64,000 bases of DNA from Desulfovibrio oxyclinae DSM 11498 (GCF_000375485.1 NZ_AQXE01000012.1:28825-92824); one strand, 5' to 3'. Shown: positions 37,410-47,507, counted from the first letter of the stretch. The notes: generated by a model not told the origin, from the sequence alone. Translations and numbers: made by a program.

Positions 37410-38477
37410 CTATTTTACAATCCAGTCGTGCGGCACGGTACGCCCGCGCGGCACGGCTTCGAGGGAAAGATCGTGATACATGCCGCGCCGTGCGAGCATG
37501 TCCCCGGCCGCTGCGATCATGGCGGCGTTGTCGGTACACAGGGAAAAGCCCGGCAGCACCAGTTCCACTCCCCTCTCCCGTGCCAGATCCGACATGAAAC
37601 CGCGGATCATTGAGTTCGCGGCCACGCCGCCCGCCACCACCAGCGCTTTTGCGTCGGGCACCTGGTCCAGAGCTCGCTCCACTTTGATACGAAGCGTCTC
37701 GGCCACGCTCCAGTTGAAGGACGCGCACACGCCAGCAAGCGTTTCGCGATGCCCGGCATCCAGTTTGTCCAACGCCGAGGTCTCCATTCGCTCCAGCACC
37801 AGTTCAGGGTGTTTGCCGACATAATTCGCCACCGCTGTTTTCAAACCGCTGAAGCTGAAGTCCAGACTGTTGTTGTCCACATAGGCTTTCGGGAAAAGAG
37901 CGGTGTCCGGTTCGGCCTCCTTGCCAAGATCATCCAGTTTTTTGCCGCCGGGATAGGGAAAATTCAGAAGTTTTGCTACCTTGTCGAAGGCCTCCCCCGC
38001 CGCGTCATCAAGGGTTCTGCCGAGCAGTTCGAACTCCACGGGCGAATCCACGCGATATGTATGCGTATGACCGCCGGAAACCAGCAGGCCAACTGCCGGA
38101 AAGACGAGTTCGCGCTCAAGCGACGGTGCAAGCAGGTGCGCCCAGAGGTGGTTGACGCCCGTGAGCCGCGCGCCGGTGGAAAGCGAAAGGGTCTTGGCAA
38201 AGCTGACGCCTACCAGAAGCGCCCCGAGCAGTCCCGGTCCACGCGCCACCGCGATGGTGTCCAGCTCCTCCGGCCTCTTTCCGGTACGCTCCATGAGCGT
38301 GCGGAACAGCACCGGGAGCACGCGCAGATGCTCACGCGAGGCGATCTCTGGAACCACGCCGCCGAACACGGCATGGACGTCCACCTGCGAGGCCAGTTCC
38401 TGCGCCACAAGCCGACCGTCCTCGACGAGCGCAACGGCGGTTTCGTCGCAGGAGGTCTCGATCCCGAGCGTGAGCAT
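37410..38477 (-). CDS. tsaD: tRNA N6-adenosine threonylcarbamoyltransferase TsaD
   Basis: A 355-residue ASKHA-fold enzyme that transfers the threonylcarbamoyl group to A37 of ANN-decoding tRNAs. The N-terminal GIETSCDETAVALVE and the metal-binding HLWAH (family HxxxH) are both present, and SGGHTH follows. Length is typical. It begins 3 bp after the fbp stop codon, so it belongs to the leftward group that includes fbp. Confidence 0.95.
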   Translation of the reverse strand: MLTLGIETSCDETAVALVEDGRLVAQELASQVDVHAVFGGVVPEIASREHLRVLPVLFRTLMERTGKRPEELDTIAVARGPGLLGALLVGVSFAKTLSLSTGARLTGVNHLWAHLLAPSLERELVFPAVGLLVSGGHTHTYRVDSPVEFELLGRTLDDAAGEAFDKVAKLLNFPYPGGKKLDDLGKEAEPDTALFPKAYVDNNSLDFSFSGLKTAVANYVGKHPELVLERMETSALDKLDAGHRETLAGVCASFNWSVAETLRIKVERALDQVPDAKALVVAGGVAANSMIRGFMSDLARERGVELVLPGFSLCTDNAAMIAAAGDMLARRGMYHDLSLEAVPRGRTVPHDWIVK

Positions 38478-38480
38478 CAG

Positions 38481-39503
38481 CTAACCCTTGGCATCATGCT
38501 CGCGGTAAATCTCACGCACTTTTAGCACATCCTCGCGGGAGCCTATGAACAACGGCGTGCGCTGGTGCAGATTCTCCACTTCCAGTTCGAGGATGCGGTT
38601 GCGCCCGTCCACGGCCATACCGCCGGCCTGTTCCACGATAAAGGCCATGGGGTTGGCCTCACAGGTCAGGCGCAGCTTGCCTTCGGGCTTCTTGGGGTCC
38701 CGGTTGTCCGCAGGATACATGAAGATTCCACCGTAGATCAGGTTGCGGTGGAAATCCGCCACGAGCGAACCGATATAACGCCCGCTGTAGGGCTTGCGCC
38801 GGTTGTTGTCCGTGGACTTGAAGTATTCGAGAATTTCCTTGGTCGGTTCGTCCCAGTAGCTGGAGTAGCCCTCGTTGACCGAATACACGCGCCCCTGTTC
38901 CGGGATGCGGATATTTGGATGCGAAAGCAGGAACTCTCCGACGCCGGGGTCGAGCGTGAATCCGTGAACTCCGTCGCCCGTAGTGAAGACGAGCATGGTG
39001 GACGTGCCATACAGCACGTATCCGGCGGCCACCTGATGCAGTCCGGCCTGCAGCACGTCCGTGGAGAGCAGATGGCTGTCTTCGGGGCTGACGCGCTTGA
39101 AGATGGAGAAGATGGTTCCGATGTTGACGTTCACGTCGATGTTGGAGGAACCGTCGAGGGGATCGAAGATGCATACGTAGTCGCCAAGGGGCAACCCGTG
39201 CGGAACTTCGATGATGTCCGCATTTTCTTCCGAGGCCATGGCGCAGAGCACGCCGGACCGGGCCAGACGATGGATGAGGATACGGTTTGCGTATTCATCC
39301 AGCTTCTTGACTTCCTCGCCCTGAACGTTTGTCTTGCCGGTGAAGCCGAGCACATCCACGAGCCCCGCCTTGTTCACCTCCCGGTTGATGATCTTGGCCG
39401 AGAGCACGATCTCGTTGAAAAGTCGGGTGAACTGTCCTGTGGCACCGGGGATGCGTTTCTGGTGCAGAAGAAGATGTTCGGTGACGGTTACCTGCTGAGG
39501 CAC
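38481..39503 (-). CDS. fbp: Fructose-1,6-bisphosphatase, class I
   Basis: A 340-residue class I FBPase for gluconeogenesis. The metal/substrate motif [12 protein letters not shown] is present and the C-terminal part carries the AMP/sugar-phosphate residues. I choose a GTG start at 39503, preceded by GAAGGAG at 5 bases. The longer ATG-initiated frame adds 53 residues of arginine-rich, non-homologous sequence that runs into the previous gene. It lies about 20 bp after a lipoprotein gene and 3 bp before tsaD. Confidence 0.93.
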   Translation of the reverse strand: MPQQVTVTEHLLLHQKRIPGATGQFTRLFNEIVLSAKIINREVNKAGLVDVLGFTGKTNVQGEEVKKLDEYANRILIHRLARSGVLCAMASEENADIIEVPHGLPLGDYVCIFDPLDGSSNIDVNVNIGTIFSIFKRVSPEDSHLLSTDVLQAGLHQVAAGYVLYGTSTMLVFTTGDGVHGFTLDPGVGEFLLSHPNIRIPEQGRVYSVNEGYSSYWDEPTKEILEYFKSTDNNRRKPYSGRYIGSLVADFHRNLIYGGIFMYPADNRDPKKPEGKLRLTCEANPMAFIVEQAGGMAVDGRNRILELEVENLHQRTPLFIGSREDVLKVREIYREHDAKG

Positions 39504-39522
39504 GCTGACTCCTTCGTCGTCT

Positions 39523-40323
39523 TTAGAACCACCAGATTTCGCCGTCCGCTTCGGGATCGACGCTCTCCGTGGCGTAGATATAGCAATCCTGCCCGAGATA
39601 CCGGGCAAGCCAAGTATAATATGTATCGCCCACCTTGACCTGTCCCTGGACATTCTCCTCAAGAATCTCGTCCCACGGGACTTCCAGCAGGCCTTTCTTG
39701 TCCACGTCTTCCGAGTTGACCGCCCAGACCCCGCCTTCGGGATGGATGACCAGCAGCTCGGAAGGTTCCGGACTCAGGCGAATCAGGCTGCGCGGGTCGA
39801 ATCCGGCGATGATCAGCCCCTTGAAGCTCACGTCCTCGAAGTAGGGCGTGCCGATGTACAGCTCGGGACCGAGGTCCGGATAATCGGCAACGGTCTTGAT
39901 GAAAGTCTGCCGCCACTCGGCTTCGAACACCAGCGGCTCACTGAAGCGCTTGAAGGGGATTTCCGGACGCTGCTCAATGATCTTCCCGTCCACGTCAGTG
40001 ACGATGAGGCGGTTGACCCACGGAAAACGCACGAACATGAGGTCCTGCCATTCCTGATCCGGCATGGTGTCCTTGTCCTCAAGGAACCGGGTCATGGACG
40101 CCAGCGGACCGTCCACCGGCGTGAAGAGTTTGGCGAGCTTTTCCTGGTTCGGGTTTTCGAACTCGTAAGCGTCGGTCTCGATCTCCGGCTTGACGTCAAC
40201 CCAGCCCTTGGCCTCTTCGAAAGAGCCCTTCATGTACTTCTTGGTGTCGTACCAGGCTTTGCAGCCGGAGGTCGCCAGCACGGCGGCAACCAGCATGAAA
40301 GCTATCAGTCGTTTCATATTCAT
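39523..40323 (-). CDS. Hypothetical lipoprotein
   Basis: A 266-residue exported lipoprotein with a signal peptide and the lipobox ATSGC with Cys21. The mature part is mixed alpha/beta; the segments [17 protein letters not shown] (about 106-122) and [17 protein letters not shown] recall the beta strands of periplasmic PAS/Cache-like folds, but I cannot assign it. The start codon overlaps the stop of the upstream TPR gene (40320-40323). It belongs to the leftward chain from pgsA to tsaD. Confidence 0.75.
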   Translation of the reverse strand: MNMKRLIAFMLVAAVLATSGCKAWYDTKKYMKGSFEEAKGWVDVKPEIETDAYEFENPNQEKLAKLFTPVDGPLASMTRFLEDKDTMPDQEWQDLMFVRFPWVNRLIVTDVDGKIIEQRPEIPFKRFSEPLVFEAEWRQTFIKTVADYPDLGPELYIGTPYFEDVSFKGLIIAGFDPRSLIRLSPEPSELLVIHPEGGVWAVNSEDVDKKGLLEVPWDEILEENVQGQVKVGDTYYTWLARYLGQDCYIYATESVDPEADGEIWWF

Positions 40324-41135
40324 TCCCGGGGGCGCCCCCGCTCGGCGGCACGCGCCTCGAAGCGCGCGGCGAGCAGTTCAAGCGTGCTCAGAAGGCGACT
40401 CTTGGAGTGCGTGCTGAACGGGTCTTCCCCTGCTTGGTTCGTTTGTCCGCCGACCTGCGTCTGCAGTTCGGCAATTCGTTCCTCGATGGCCGGGCGCGAT
40501 TCAGCCGGCGCGGACGAGAGCAGATACTTGTAAATTTCCAGCGCGCCGCGATTGTCGCCCTGCGACGCCAGCAGCTCCGCCATGGTCCTTGTGCGCAGGC
40601 TTCCGCTGTCGGGGCGGACCACGTCCTCTTCGTCAATGTGTCCGTCGATCTCCTCGACTTCAGGCATACTCGGCATGACGGGTTCGGAAGCGGCCTCCGC
40701 AGAGGGCGCGGGAAGCGGTTCCCCGACCAACCGGCGCGAAAGAGAGCCGATACCCTCGAAAACCACGTCGGTCCAGTTGATTTTTTCTCCGGAGAGGTTG
40801 GCGGAGACCAACATCAGAAAAACCGCCAGATCGCGGTTTTCCTTCGTGAGGCTCCTGGCCCAGTTGCGCCAGAAAGACTGGTTTTCCCGCAGCGGGGACA
40901 CGGCGCGGTCAAGGTGCGAGTGCACCTCCTCCTCGCGTCCGAGCTCGGTAAGCACATGGATCAGCAGCAGGCGCGCCTCGAAAAAGTCCGGATGCCTGTC
41001 CAGCCCTTTCCGCAGCGTCACTGCCGCGTCATCAAGATTGCCAAGCTCGACGAAGAGCTTTGCCAGCGGAAAGAAGACCTTGGAACCGGGTTCCAGGGAA
41101 AGGACTTCCTGATACCATTCAATTTTCGCTTTCAT
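40320..41135 (-). CDS. TPR-repeat protein
   Basis: A 271-residue cytoplasmic protein. The N-terminal 75 residues form TPR-like helices (WYQEVLSLEPGSKVFFPLAK and following), then comes an acidic proline-rich linker (about 145-185) and a C-terminal TPR-like and coiled region (AELLASQGDNRGALEIYKYL). It overlaps the upstream ftsB-like gene by 17 bp and the downstream lipoprotein gene by 4 bp. Such proteins are scaffolds; the partner is unknown. Confidence 0.75.
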   Translation of the reverse strand: MKAKIEWYQEVLSLEPGSKVFFPLAKLFVELGNLDDAAVTLRKGLDRHPDFFEARLLLIHVLTELGREEEVHSHLDRAVSPLRENQSFWRNWARSLTKENRDLAVFLMLVSANLSGEKINWTDVVFEGIGSLSRRLVGEPLPAPSAEAASEPVMPSMPEVEEIDGHIDEEDVVRPDSGSLRTRTMAELLASQGDNRGALEIYKYLLSSAPAESRPAIEERIAELQTQVGGQTNQAGEDPFSTHSKSRLLSTLELLAARFEARAAERGRPRE

Positions 41136-41448
41136 CGTTCGCCTCTGGGCCTTTATTCCCCTTTTCGGGGAACACGTACAGTATTTCGCCCTCTCGCACG
41201 AAGTTCAGCCGTTCCCTGACTATCTTTTCCTGATATTTCTCGTCATCCTTGAGGCGTTTGATCTCCCGGGTCAGCTCGATATTGCGCTCCTCGGCCTGCT
41301 CCAGCCGTCGGGTCAATTCCTCGTGCCGGCCCTTGAGGTCCGCATACGCGAAAATGCTCTGATCACTCCACAGGAGTCTGAACAGAAGCAGCAGGTTGAC
41401 GGCGACAAGCACCGCCAGAACCAGATTCCGGGCGACATTTCGCATCAT
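41119..41448 (-). CDS. FtsB/DivIC-like septum formation initiator
   Basis: A 109-residue bitopic protein with one transmembrane helix (about 8-26), then a coiled coil (about 38-72, ELTRRLEQAEERNIELTREI) and the short REGEILYVF beta motif that typically closes FtsB-type proteins. It would connect FtsL and FtsQ at the division site. It overlaps both neighbours, so it is translationally coupled. The FtsB name rests on architecture and size. Confidence 0.78.
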   Translation of the reverse strand: MMRNVARNLVLAVLVAVNLLLLFRLLWSDQSIFAYADLKGRHEELTRRLEQAEERNIELTREIKRLKDDEKYQEKIVRERLNFVREGEILYVFPEKGNKGPEANDESEN

Positions 41449-41717
41449 TGCAGCCTAGAGTCGTCCTTCGGGGCGGTTTCGGCCACGGCTCCCTCAAGCT
41501 CCTTGAGAAAGTTCTCGGTAGCCTTCTCAATGCGCCGGACGTCTTCCTCCCCGACCCCTTCCACGTCAATCTTGCCGAGGAAGGATTTCAGCACCTCGAA
41601 TTCCTCAAGCAGGGCGTCGCCCAGCTCAAGCTGCTCCAACTGCGGCTCCAGCTCCAGAATGGTGCGGAGGCAGTTGGTGATGCGAACAAGATGGTTGGTC
41701 AGGTCGTTTCCGGCCAT
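41445..41717 (-). CDS. Small hypothetical helical protein
   Basis: A 90-residue acidic protein predicted to be mostly helical (ELEPQLEQLELGDALLEEFEVLKS and IEKATENFLKELEG). It shows no membrane segment, no cysteines beyond one and no motif I recognise. It overlaps the ftsB-like gene by 4 bp and starts 17 bp after pgsA, so it is expressed with them. Confidence 0.65.
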   Translation of the reverse strand: MAGNDLTNHLVRITNCLRTILELEPQLEQLELGDALLEEFEVLKSFLGKIDVEGVGEEDVRRIEKATENFLKELEGAVAETAPKDDSRLQ

Positions 41718-41734
41718 TTCCGCCTCGATTGCGA

Positions 41735-42319
41735 TCAGTTCTCCTCAGATACTAACCATGTTTTGTAAAAACTGTACAGATAGTTCGCTCCGGAAATAAC
41801 CGTGAGCGCCACGGCGGCCCAGAACAGGATCTGTCCGGGGATGCGCACGTCGTACCCCATGAATGGGTAGTGCCAGAGCAGCGGCACCATGGCGGCTATC
41901 TGCAATACGGTCTTGAGCTTGCCGAACTTGTCCGCGGCGATGACCTTGCCCATGTCCGATGCCACCGCGCGCATGCCGGTAACGGCCACCTCGCGGCCCA
42001 CGATGATGATCACGGCCCAGGCCGGGACCCGCCACTCGGGTCCGAGACGCACCAGCATGATCAGGATGGAACAGATCAGCAGCTTGTCCGCCAGCGGATC
42101 AAGAAACTTGCCGAGGTTGGTGATGGTATTCTGCTGACGGGCTATCATGCCGTCGAACAGGTCCGTCGCCGAAGCGATCATGAAGAGCACGCAGGAAGCG
42201 TAGGCCCAAAATCTGGCGCCGGTCCACAGTTCCAGATACAGAAGACCCACGATGACCGGTGCGGCCACGATGCGCGTCAGCGAGAGGCAGTTGGGCAGGT
42301 TGAGTACCTTGTTGGCCAT
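41735..42319 (-). CDS. pgsA: CDP-diacylglycerol--glycerol-3-phosphate 3-phosphatidyltransferase
   Basis: A 194-residue membrane enzyme that commits CDP-diacylglycerol to phosphatidylglycerol synthesis. The CDP-alcohol phosphotransferase motif D-G-x2-A-R-x8-G-x3-D-x3-D is intact (from DGMIARQQ to GKFLDPLADK, about 55-78). There are about five transmembrane segments. It follows the Mrp gene by 9 bp. Confidence 0.94.
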   Translation of the reverse strand: MANKVLNLPNCLSLTRIVAAPVIVGLLYLELWTGARFWAYASCVLFMIASATDLFDGMIARQQNTITNLGKFLDPLADKLLICSILIMLVRLGPEWRVPAWAVIIIVGREVAVTGMRAVASDMGKVIAADKFGKLKTVLQIAAMVPLLWHYPFMGYDVRIPGQILFWAAVALTVISGANYLYSFYKTWLVSEEN

Positions 42320-42328
42320 TTTATCCGC

Positions 42329-43204
42329 CTAATCGGGAGTGGAGGCGGCTGCCTCCAGACTGTTTTCCGCGGCCTGCGCCACGTTGTCGGCCAATTCGAG
42401 AAACGCCTTCTTGGCGAAGGACTCCTCTTCAAGCAGGACCACCGGCACGCCCCGGTCGCCCGCGACCACGGTGGCCGGGTCGAGCGGAATGCCGCCGAGA
42501 AAGTCCAGTCCGTACCGTTCCGCCAGTTCGCGGCCACCGCCCTTCTTGAACAGGTCGATGCTCTGATGACAGTGCGGGCAGACCATGCCGCTCATGTTCT
42601 CCACCACACCAAGGATGCTTGCCTTGGCGTACTGAAGGAAATTGATGGATTTACGCACGTCCGAAAGCGAAACTTCCTGCGGCGTGGTGACCACGATGGA
42701 AAGCGCTTCGGGGACGGTCTTCATGACAGTCATGGGCTCATCGCCGGTGCCCGGAGGCGAGTCGATGACGAGAAAGTCCAGCTCGCCCCACTGCACGTCG
42801 GAGATGAACTGGCGGATGGCCGAGGTTTTCATGGGTCCGCGCCAGAGGACGGCCTGATCCGGGTCCTCCAGCAGAGACTCCATGGAAACCACGGAGAGAT
42901 TGTCATTGTATTTCTTGGGCATCACGAGCGACCCGCGCTCAATGTCGAGGGTACCGGAAATGCCAAGCAGGGTCGGAACGCTGGGACCATGGACATCCAC
43001 GTCCAGAATGCCGACCTTGTACCCCTTGGCCGCGAGTGCGGCGGCGATATTCACCGTCACAGAACTTTTGCCCACACCACCCTTGCCGCTCATGACGAAC
43101 AGCTTGTGCCTGATGTTCTTCAGGGTCGAGCGGATAAGCTGGTTCTGAATCTCGTGCTTGGCGTTGGCGTCGCCACCTGAGCAGGATTTGCAGTTCTCAC
43201 TCAC
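42329..43204 (-). CDS. Mrp/NBP35-type P-loop ATPase, Fe-S cluster carrier
   Basis: A 291-residue P-loop ATPase with the deviant Walker A GKGGVGKSS at about 40-48 and the conserved VDVHGPSVP. The paired cysteines of CPHCH (about 217-221) form the shared [4Fe-4S] site at the dimer interface. The N-terminus has an extra CKSC (5-8). Such proteins carry or insert Fe-S clusters (ApbC/Mrp). It is first of the mrp-pgsA-ftsB-like chain. Confidence 0.92.
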   Translation of the reverse strand: MSENCKSCSGGDANAKHEIQNQLIRSTLKNIRHKLFVMSGKGGVGKSSVTVNIAAALAAKGYKVGILDVDVHGPSVPTLLGISGTLDIERGSLVMPKKYNDNLSVVSMESLLEDPDQAVLWRGPMKTSAIRQFISDVQWGELDFLVIDSPPGTGDEPMTVMKTVPEALSIVVTTPQEVSLSDVRKSINFLQYAKASILGVVENMSGMVCPHCHQSIDLFKKGGGRELAERYGLDFLGGIPLDPATVVAGDRGVPVVLLEEESFAKKAFLELADNVAQAAENSLEAAASTPD

Positions 43205-43233
43205 TGTATCTCACCTTTTGCTTGTCGGACATT

Positions 43234-44256
43234 TCAACCTGCCGCCCGTTCCTCGCGGCATTCCCTGTCGGAAAGCCTGTCGAGCATAAACACGACGACC
43301 GCCCCGGCCAAAGCGAGCAATACGGCCAGCCAAAAAGCGCCGTCCACCGCCGGGGGCAGAATATTCTGTTCGCTCAGCACATGTACCTTGCCGCGAATAA
43401 CGGTGCTCTCAAGCACTTCCTTCCACGGCCAGACCTTGCGCAGCGCACCTATCATGAACCCGGTCAGCACGCTGACCGTCGCAGCGTGCCACCTACCCAG
43501 AAGATAGTGCAGGATGCGCGAAAACACAACAATGCCGCAGGCCGCTCCAACAGCGAATATGCCGATGGTCGCAAGACTGCCCGGATCGAACGGATTGCGA
43601 AGCGCTCCGGTGACATAGGCATACTTCCCGAGCAGCAGCAGAATGAACGCCCCGCTGATGCCCGGAAGAATCATGGCACATATGGCGAGGGAACCGCAAA
43701 GGAATATGAACCACGGCGTCTCCGGCGTGGTGACGGGGATCATCCCCACCAGCCAGAAACTGAAGACCGCTCCGGCTGTCAGGCAGATCGCGTTGGCTGC
43801 GTTAAAGCCTCCCGCGCGACGCCCCACCACAACCACGGAGGCGGCGATGAGGCCGAAAAAAAGCGCCCAGACGTGCACCGGATGATTGACGAGCAGATGA
43901 TGGATGACCCGCGCCATGCCGACCACGGCGACCCCGATGCCCAGAAGCAGGCTCAGGAGAAATCGCAGGTGGACACCGGCAAGCGCTCCGGCGAAGTCGA
44001 GCCGCAGCAGCTTTTTGAGAAATTCGAGATCAAAGGACCGGATGGCCTCCACGAGATCATCATAGATGCCGGTTATGAAAGCGATGGTGCCGCCGGAAAC
44101 GCCGGGAATGATATCAGCCGCGCCCATGCACAGCCCCTTGAGGGCGAGCAGCAGCGCAGCCGGAAACGACCGCGGACCGGGGGAAGCCATGAAGGCGGTT
44201 TTCAGGGGGGATTGTTCGTTCACGAGCCCTTTCGGTTGTTTGGGTCTACCAGCCAT
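43234..44256 (-). CDS. DUF368 membrane transporter (undecaprenyl-phosphate translocase family)
   Basis: A 340-residue polytopic membrane protein with about nine to ten helices. Two inverted-repeat signatures are seen: [13 protein letters not shown] (about 48-60) and [13 protein letters not shown] (about 196-208). DUF368 proteins (PopT) have been reported to recycle undecaprenyl phosphate across the inner membrane for cell-wall synthesis. It overlaps the pcm gene by 11 bp and precedes mrp-pgsA. Confidence 0.85.
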   Translation of the reverse strand: MAGRPKQPKGLVNEQSPLKTAFMASPGPRSFPAALLLALKGLCMGAADIIPGVSGGTIAFITGIYDDLVEAIRSFDLEFLKKLLRLDFAGALAGVHLRFLLSLLLGIGVAVVGMARVIHHLLVNHPVHVWALFFGLIAASVVVVGRRAGGFNAANAICLTAGAVFSFWLVGMIPVTTPETPWFIFLCGSLAICAMILPGISGAFILLLLGKYAYVTGALRNPFDPGSLATIGIFAVGAACGIVVFSRILHYLLGRWHAATVSVLTGFMIGALRKVWPWKEVLESTVIRGKVHVLSEQNILPPAVDGAFWLAVLLALAGAVVVFMLDRLSDRECREERAAG

Positions 44257-44887
44257 GTGAACCGACCAGGTCCACGAAGGCCACGTCGCCGAGGTCCTGC
44301 TCCTCGACCTTGCCGTCCTGCTTGGTGACGAGTACCAGCCGCTGTCTGCGCCGGGAGTCGCCGACCGGGATCACCAGCCGTCCGGGATCGGCAAGCTGGT
44401 CCAACAGCGGCTGCGGCACCTGCGGCCCGCCGGCCGTGACGATAATGCGATCGTAAGGCGACTCTTCGGGCCAGCCGAGGGTGCCGTCGTCCAGCTTGGG
44501 CCGTATGGAAAAAAGCCGCATGTCCGCAAAGCGTTTACGCGCGGTGAAAAACAGCTTCCTGATACGCTCTACCGTATGCACTTCTGCACCCATATGCGCA
44601 AGTATTGCGGCCTGATACCCCGAGCCGGTGCCGATTTCCAGCACTTTCATGCCCGGACGCACCTGAAGGACCTCGCTCATGAGGGCCACGATGTAGGGCT
44701 GCGAGATTGTCTGCCCCTCACCGATGGGCATGGGTGAATCGGAATACGCCTTGGCCGCCAGAGCTGATTCCACGAACTTGTGCCGCGGCACTGCACGCAT
44801 GGCTTCGAGCACGGCAGGATCGCTCACCCCGCGTGCCTCTATCTGGTCTTTCACCATACGTTCGCGCGACCTGCGCGGATCAATCAT
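44246..44887 (-). CDS. pcm: Protein-L-isoaspartate O-methyltransferase
   Basis: A 213-residue SAM-dependent repair enzyme for isoaspartyl residues. The [22 protein letters not shown] motif (about 80-98) and the upstream [15 protein letters not shown] are diagnostic. The start at 44887 is set by AGGAGGGGGAA directly upstream; the frame is open for 21 more codons without homology. It is first in the leftward run and overlaps the DUF368 gene by 11 bp. Confidence 0.94.
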   Translation of the reverse strand: MIDPRRSRERMVKDQIEARGVSDPAVLEAMRAVPRHKFVESALAAKAYSDSPMPIGEGQTISQPYIVALMSEVLQVRPGMKVLEIGTGSGYQAAILAHMGAEVHTVERIRKLFFTARKRFADMRLFSIRPKLDDGTLGWPEESPYDRIIVTAGGPQVPQPLLDQLADPGRLVIPVGDSRRRQRLVLVTKQDGKVEEQDLGDVAFVDLVGSHGW

Positions 44888-45045
44888 TTCCCCCTCCTGA
44901 GGCCTTGAGGCCGTAACGTGCTGCGGATGCTTACCCCATTTTGGCATCAAGTCAACATTTCACGCATTTCCTCGGGACGGTTATCCTTGACAGCCCCATG
45001 GCGTTACGGAATGCTCTCAACTGAGACAAACCCACGGAGGTAGCC

Positions 45046-45471
45046 ATGTTCACGATCTGCAACTGGATGTCGAGCCCCGTCTTTTCGCTCTACGAGACGG
45101 ACACGCTGCATCATGCAAAATCCCTGATGAACCTCCAGCGGATACGCCACATCCCCATTGTCGATGCCGAAGGCCGCTTTGTCGGGCTGATCACTCATCG
45201 CGACATTCTCTCGGCCACCATATCCAAGCTGGCGGACCTTGATGAAGACACCCAGCGCGAGATCGACTCCGGCATCCCCATCCGGGAGATCATGCGCGTG
45301 GACGTGCACACCTGCACGCCGGATACGCCGCTCAAAGAGGCCGCAGAAACACTTTTGAACCATAAATACGGTTGCCTGCCGGTTCTTGAGGAAGGCAAGC
45401 TTCAGGGCATCCTGACCGAAGCGGATTTTCTCAAACTCGCCATAGACCTCATGGACGCTCTGGACCGCTGA
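45046..45471 (+). CDS. CBS-domain pair protein
   Basis: A 141-residue protein made only of two CBS motifs (about 8-60 and 82-138, with HIPIVDAEGRFVGLITHRDI and GCLPVLEEGKLQGILTEADF). Such pairs bind adenosine nucleotides and act as energy or ligand sensors. It stands alone between pcm (divergent) and the M23 peptidase gene. CGGAGG lies 6 bases upstream of the ATG. A TTGACA at 44987-44992 could be its -35, but no good -10 follows. Confidence 0.88.
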   Translation: MFTICNWMSSPVFSLYETDTLHHAKSLMNLQRIRHIPIVDAEGRFVGLITHRDILSATISKLADLDEDTQREIDSGIPIREIMRVDVHTCTPDTPLKEAAETLLNHKYGCLPVLEEGKLQGILTEADFLKLAIDLMDALDR

Positions 45472-45477
45472 CGTGCA

Positions 45478-45502
45478 GCCCGCATCCCCCTCGGGTGCGG
45501 GT
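45478..45502 (+). terminator. Possible terminator after the CBS gene
   Basis: CCCGCATCCC and GGGTGCGGG can pair with one bulge, followed by only a short TTCC, so the U-tract is poor. It is 8 bp after the stop codon, which is the reason to list it. Confidence 0.35.
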
Positions 45503-45593
45503 TCCGTCAAAGTCCGCTTGTCTTCCCGGCCCGCCATGTGTAGACATATTCTAGATTATTACGCAACGGAAAACACCGGGAGACCATACAACC

Positions 45594-46925
45594 ATGAGCC
45601 ATGATAAGAAATCCAACATCACGGGCTACCTTTTTACATTGCTTTCCGTGGCCGTGCTGGCCGCAGGCAGCTGGTTCGTTTTTCGAGACACCCAGCCGCC
45701 CGCGCTGAGCATCGGTCCGGAAGCCGCCGACATAAACCGCGAGGCCAAAGTAACCATCAAGGCGTCCGATCCGGGCAGCGGCCTGAAATGGGTCGAAGCC
45801 AAAGCCGTCCAGGACGGCAAGGAGTACGCCCTTTTCCGCAAGGAACTGCCGCAGGGGACGGGTAGCTTCACCCAGACCGTCATCTTCGACAAGGAGCGCA
45901 TCAAGGAAGGCGAATTCACGCTCCGCGTCACGGCGCGCGACGGCTCTTTCTATCCTTTTGGAGAAGCGGGCATGTCCTCGGCCTCCAGGGATTTCAACCT
46001 CGATGACACCGCTCCGCGCATCTATGTGAAAACCCACACCACCAACCTGAATCAGGGTGGCGCGGGCGTCGTGGAATTTGCCCTGTCCGAACCGGCCCGG
46101 AAAGTCGGTATCAAGGTGGGCGAACGTTTCTTCCCGGCCTACGAGCGCGATGGGACGCAGGACCGCAGCTACTTCTGCATGTTCACCCTGCCCTGGGACA
46201 CTTCGCCCTCCGACTTCTCCCCGATCATCACCGCCGAGGACAAGGCCGGGAACACCGCAGGACGTTCCTTCAACTACTATGCGAATGCGCGCAATTTCCG
46301 CAAAGACCGCATCGGCCTGTCCGACGGATTCATGGAGCGCGTGCTTCCGCAGTTCACCGACTTTGTCAGCGACGTGCAAGGCGGACTGCTCGAACAGTAC
46401 GTCAAGGTCAACAACGAGCTGCGCAGGCAGAACGCCGAAAAGATTCGTGAAATCGGTCGCGACACCGCATCGGAACCGCTTTGGGAAGGTGAATTCAAGC
46501 GCTTGCCCAATGCCGCCAACCGGGCTCGCTTCGCCGATTACCGGGACTACATCTACAAGGGCAAGGTAGTGGACAACCAGACCCACCTCGGCCTCGACCT
46601 CGCCAGCATCCGCCACGCACCGATCCCGGCCGCCAACACCGGCAGGATCGTCTTCGCAGCCTTCTTCGGCATCTACGGCAACTGTGTCATCATCGACCAT
46701 GGCCTTGGCCTGCAGACGCTCTATTCGCACATGAGCCAGATCGACGTGCAGCCGGGACAGGCCGTGAGCAAGGGCGACATCATCGGTCGCACCGGTGCCA
46801 CCGGACTGGCCGGAGGCGATCATCTGCACTTCGGTGTCTATGTTTCCGGAACGCCCGTTCAGCCGCTGGAATGGTTCGACGGCCACTGGATAAAGAACAA
46901 TATCAGCGGAAAGCTCGGCAACTAG
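45594..46925 (+). CDS. M23-family metallopeptidase, membrane-anchored
   Basis: A 443-residue protein with one N-terminal transmembrane segment (about 10-31). Two extracellular beta-rich regions follow (about 35-230, including TVIFDKERIKEGEFTLRVTA and TAEDKAGNTAGR, Ig-like in appearance), then a helical part and a C-terminal LytM/M23 domain (about 330-430). Zinc ligands are visible: HLGLD and HLH in GDHLHFGVY. It should cleave peptidoglycan cross-links in the periplasm. It is a single gene followed by a strong terminator. Confidence 0.9.
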   Translation: MSHDKKSNITGYLFTLLSVAVLAAGSWFVFRDTQPPALSIGPEAADINREAKVTIKASDPGSGLKWVEAKAVQDGKEYALFRKELPQGTGSFTQTVIFDKERIKEGEFTLRVTARDGSFYPFGEAGMSSASRDFNLDDTAPRIYVKTHTTNLNQGGAGVVEFALSEPARKVGIKVGERFFPAYERDGTQDRSYFCMFTLPWDTSPSDFSPIITAEDKAGNTAGRSFNYYANARNFRKDRIGLSDGFMERVLPQFTDFVSDVQGGLLEQYVKVNNELRRQNAEKIREIGRDTASEPLWEGEFKRLPNAANRARFADYRDYIYKGKVVDNQTHLGLDLASIRHAPIPAANTGRIVFAAFFGIYGNCVIIDHGLGLQTLYSHMSQIDVQPGQAVSKGDIIGRTGATGLAGGDHLHFGVYVSGTPVQPLEWFDGHWIKNNISGKLGN

Positions 46926-46946
46926 GCCGGGAGTTCATACGCACGT

Positions 46947-46982
46947 AAAAAAGGCCGCCCCGAATTCGGGGCGGCCTTTTTT
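46947..46982. terminator. Bidirectional terminator between M23 peptidase and queF
   Basis: The perfect inverted repeat GGCCGCCCCGAA / TTCGGGGCGGCC is flanked by six A on the left and six T on the right. It serves the rightward peptidase gene and the leftward queF gene. Confidence 0.93.
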
Positions 46983-47006
46983 ACATCAGTCTTCAAGCGA
47001 CGGCGA

Positions 47007-47507
47007 TCAACCTTCGTGCCGCCCGCTCTCTCTTTTCCAACTTTCAACGTAGTCCCGCACCTCTGCGATCATCTCGGAGTCTTCCTTGAAGCGTTCGGCA
47101 AACACGTGCAGGCGAGTCCCCCCGCGCGGAGCGAAGAGACCCTTCACACGGCACCAGTGCGGTTGCAGGACACTGAAGAAATCGTCCAGCATGGTATTGG
47201 TGATGGTCTCCATGAATGACTGGTGATTGCGGAAGGCGAACATATAGAGCTTGAAGCTCTTGGATTCCACTATGCGCTGATCCGGAACGTATTCCACTAT
47301 GATGGTGGCAAAGTCCGGCTGGCCGGTCACCGGACATAGCGACGTGTATTCCGGGAACTCGATGGAGACCATATATGGACGGTCGGGATGATTGTTGGGG
47401 AAGGCTTCGAGGATATCCGCCGAAGGCCCCTCAAGTCTGTACCCTGTCTCTCCGCCCTGGCCCAAGGTTTTCAGATGAACAGTCTGATCCTTGCTCTTGG
47501 TGGTCAT
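47007..47507 (-). CDS. queF: NADPH-dependent 7-cyano-7-deazaguanine reductase QueF
   Basis: A 166-residue unimodular T-fold QueF that reduces preQ0 to preQ1 in queuosine synthesis. The QueF signature ESKSFKLYMFAFRNH (about 81-95) is exact. The catalytic Cys58 (EYTSLCPVTGQPD) and Asp65 are present. Ribosome site AAAGGAG precedes the ATG. It is divergent from yhhQ, a queuosine-precursor importer, across about 165 bp. Confidence 0.95.
   Translation of the reverse strand: MTTKSKDQTVHLKTLGQGGETGYRLEGPSADILEAFPNNHPDRPYMVSIEFPEYTSLCPVTGQPDFATIIVEYVPDQRIVESKSFKLYMFAFRNHQSFMETITNTMLDDFFSVLQPHWCRVKGLFAPRGGTRLHVFAERFKEDSEMIAEVRDYVESWKRESGRHEG

Noticed and set aside
44987-45015. Sigma-70 promoter before the CBS-domain gene
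   Set aside because: TTGACA is perfect, but the hexamer 17 bp downstream (AATGCT) matches the -10 at only three positions, so it was not listed as a feature.
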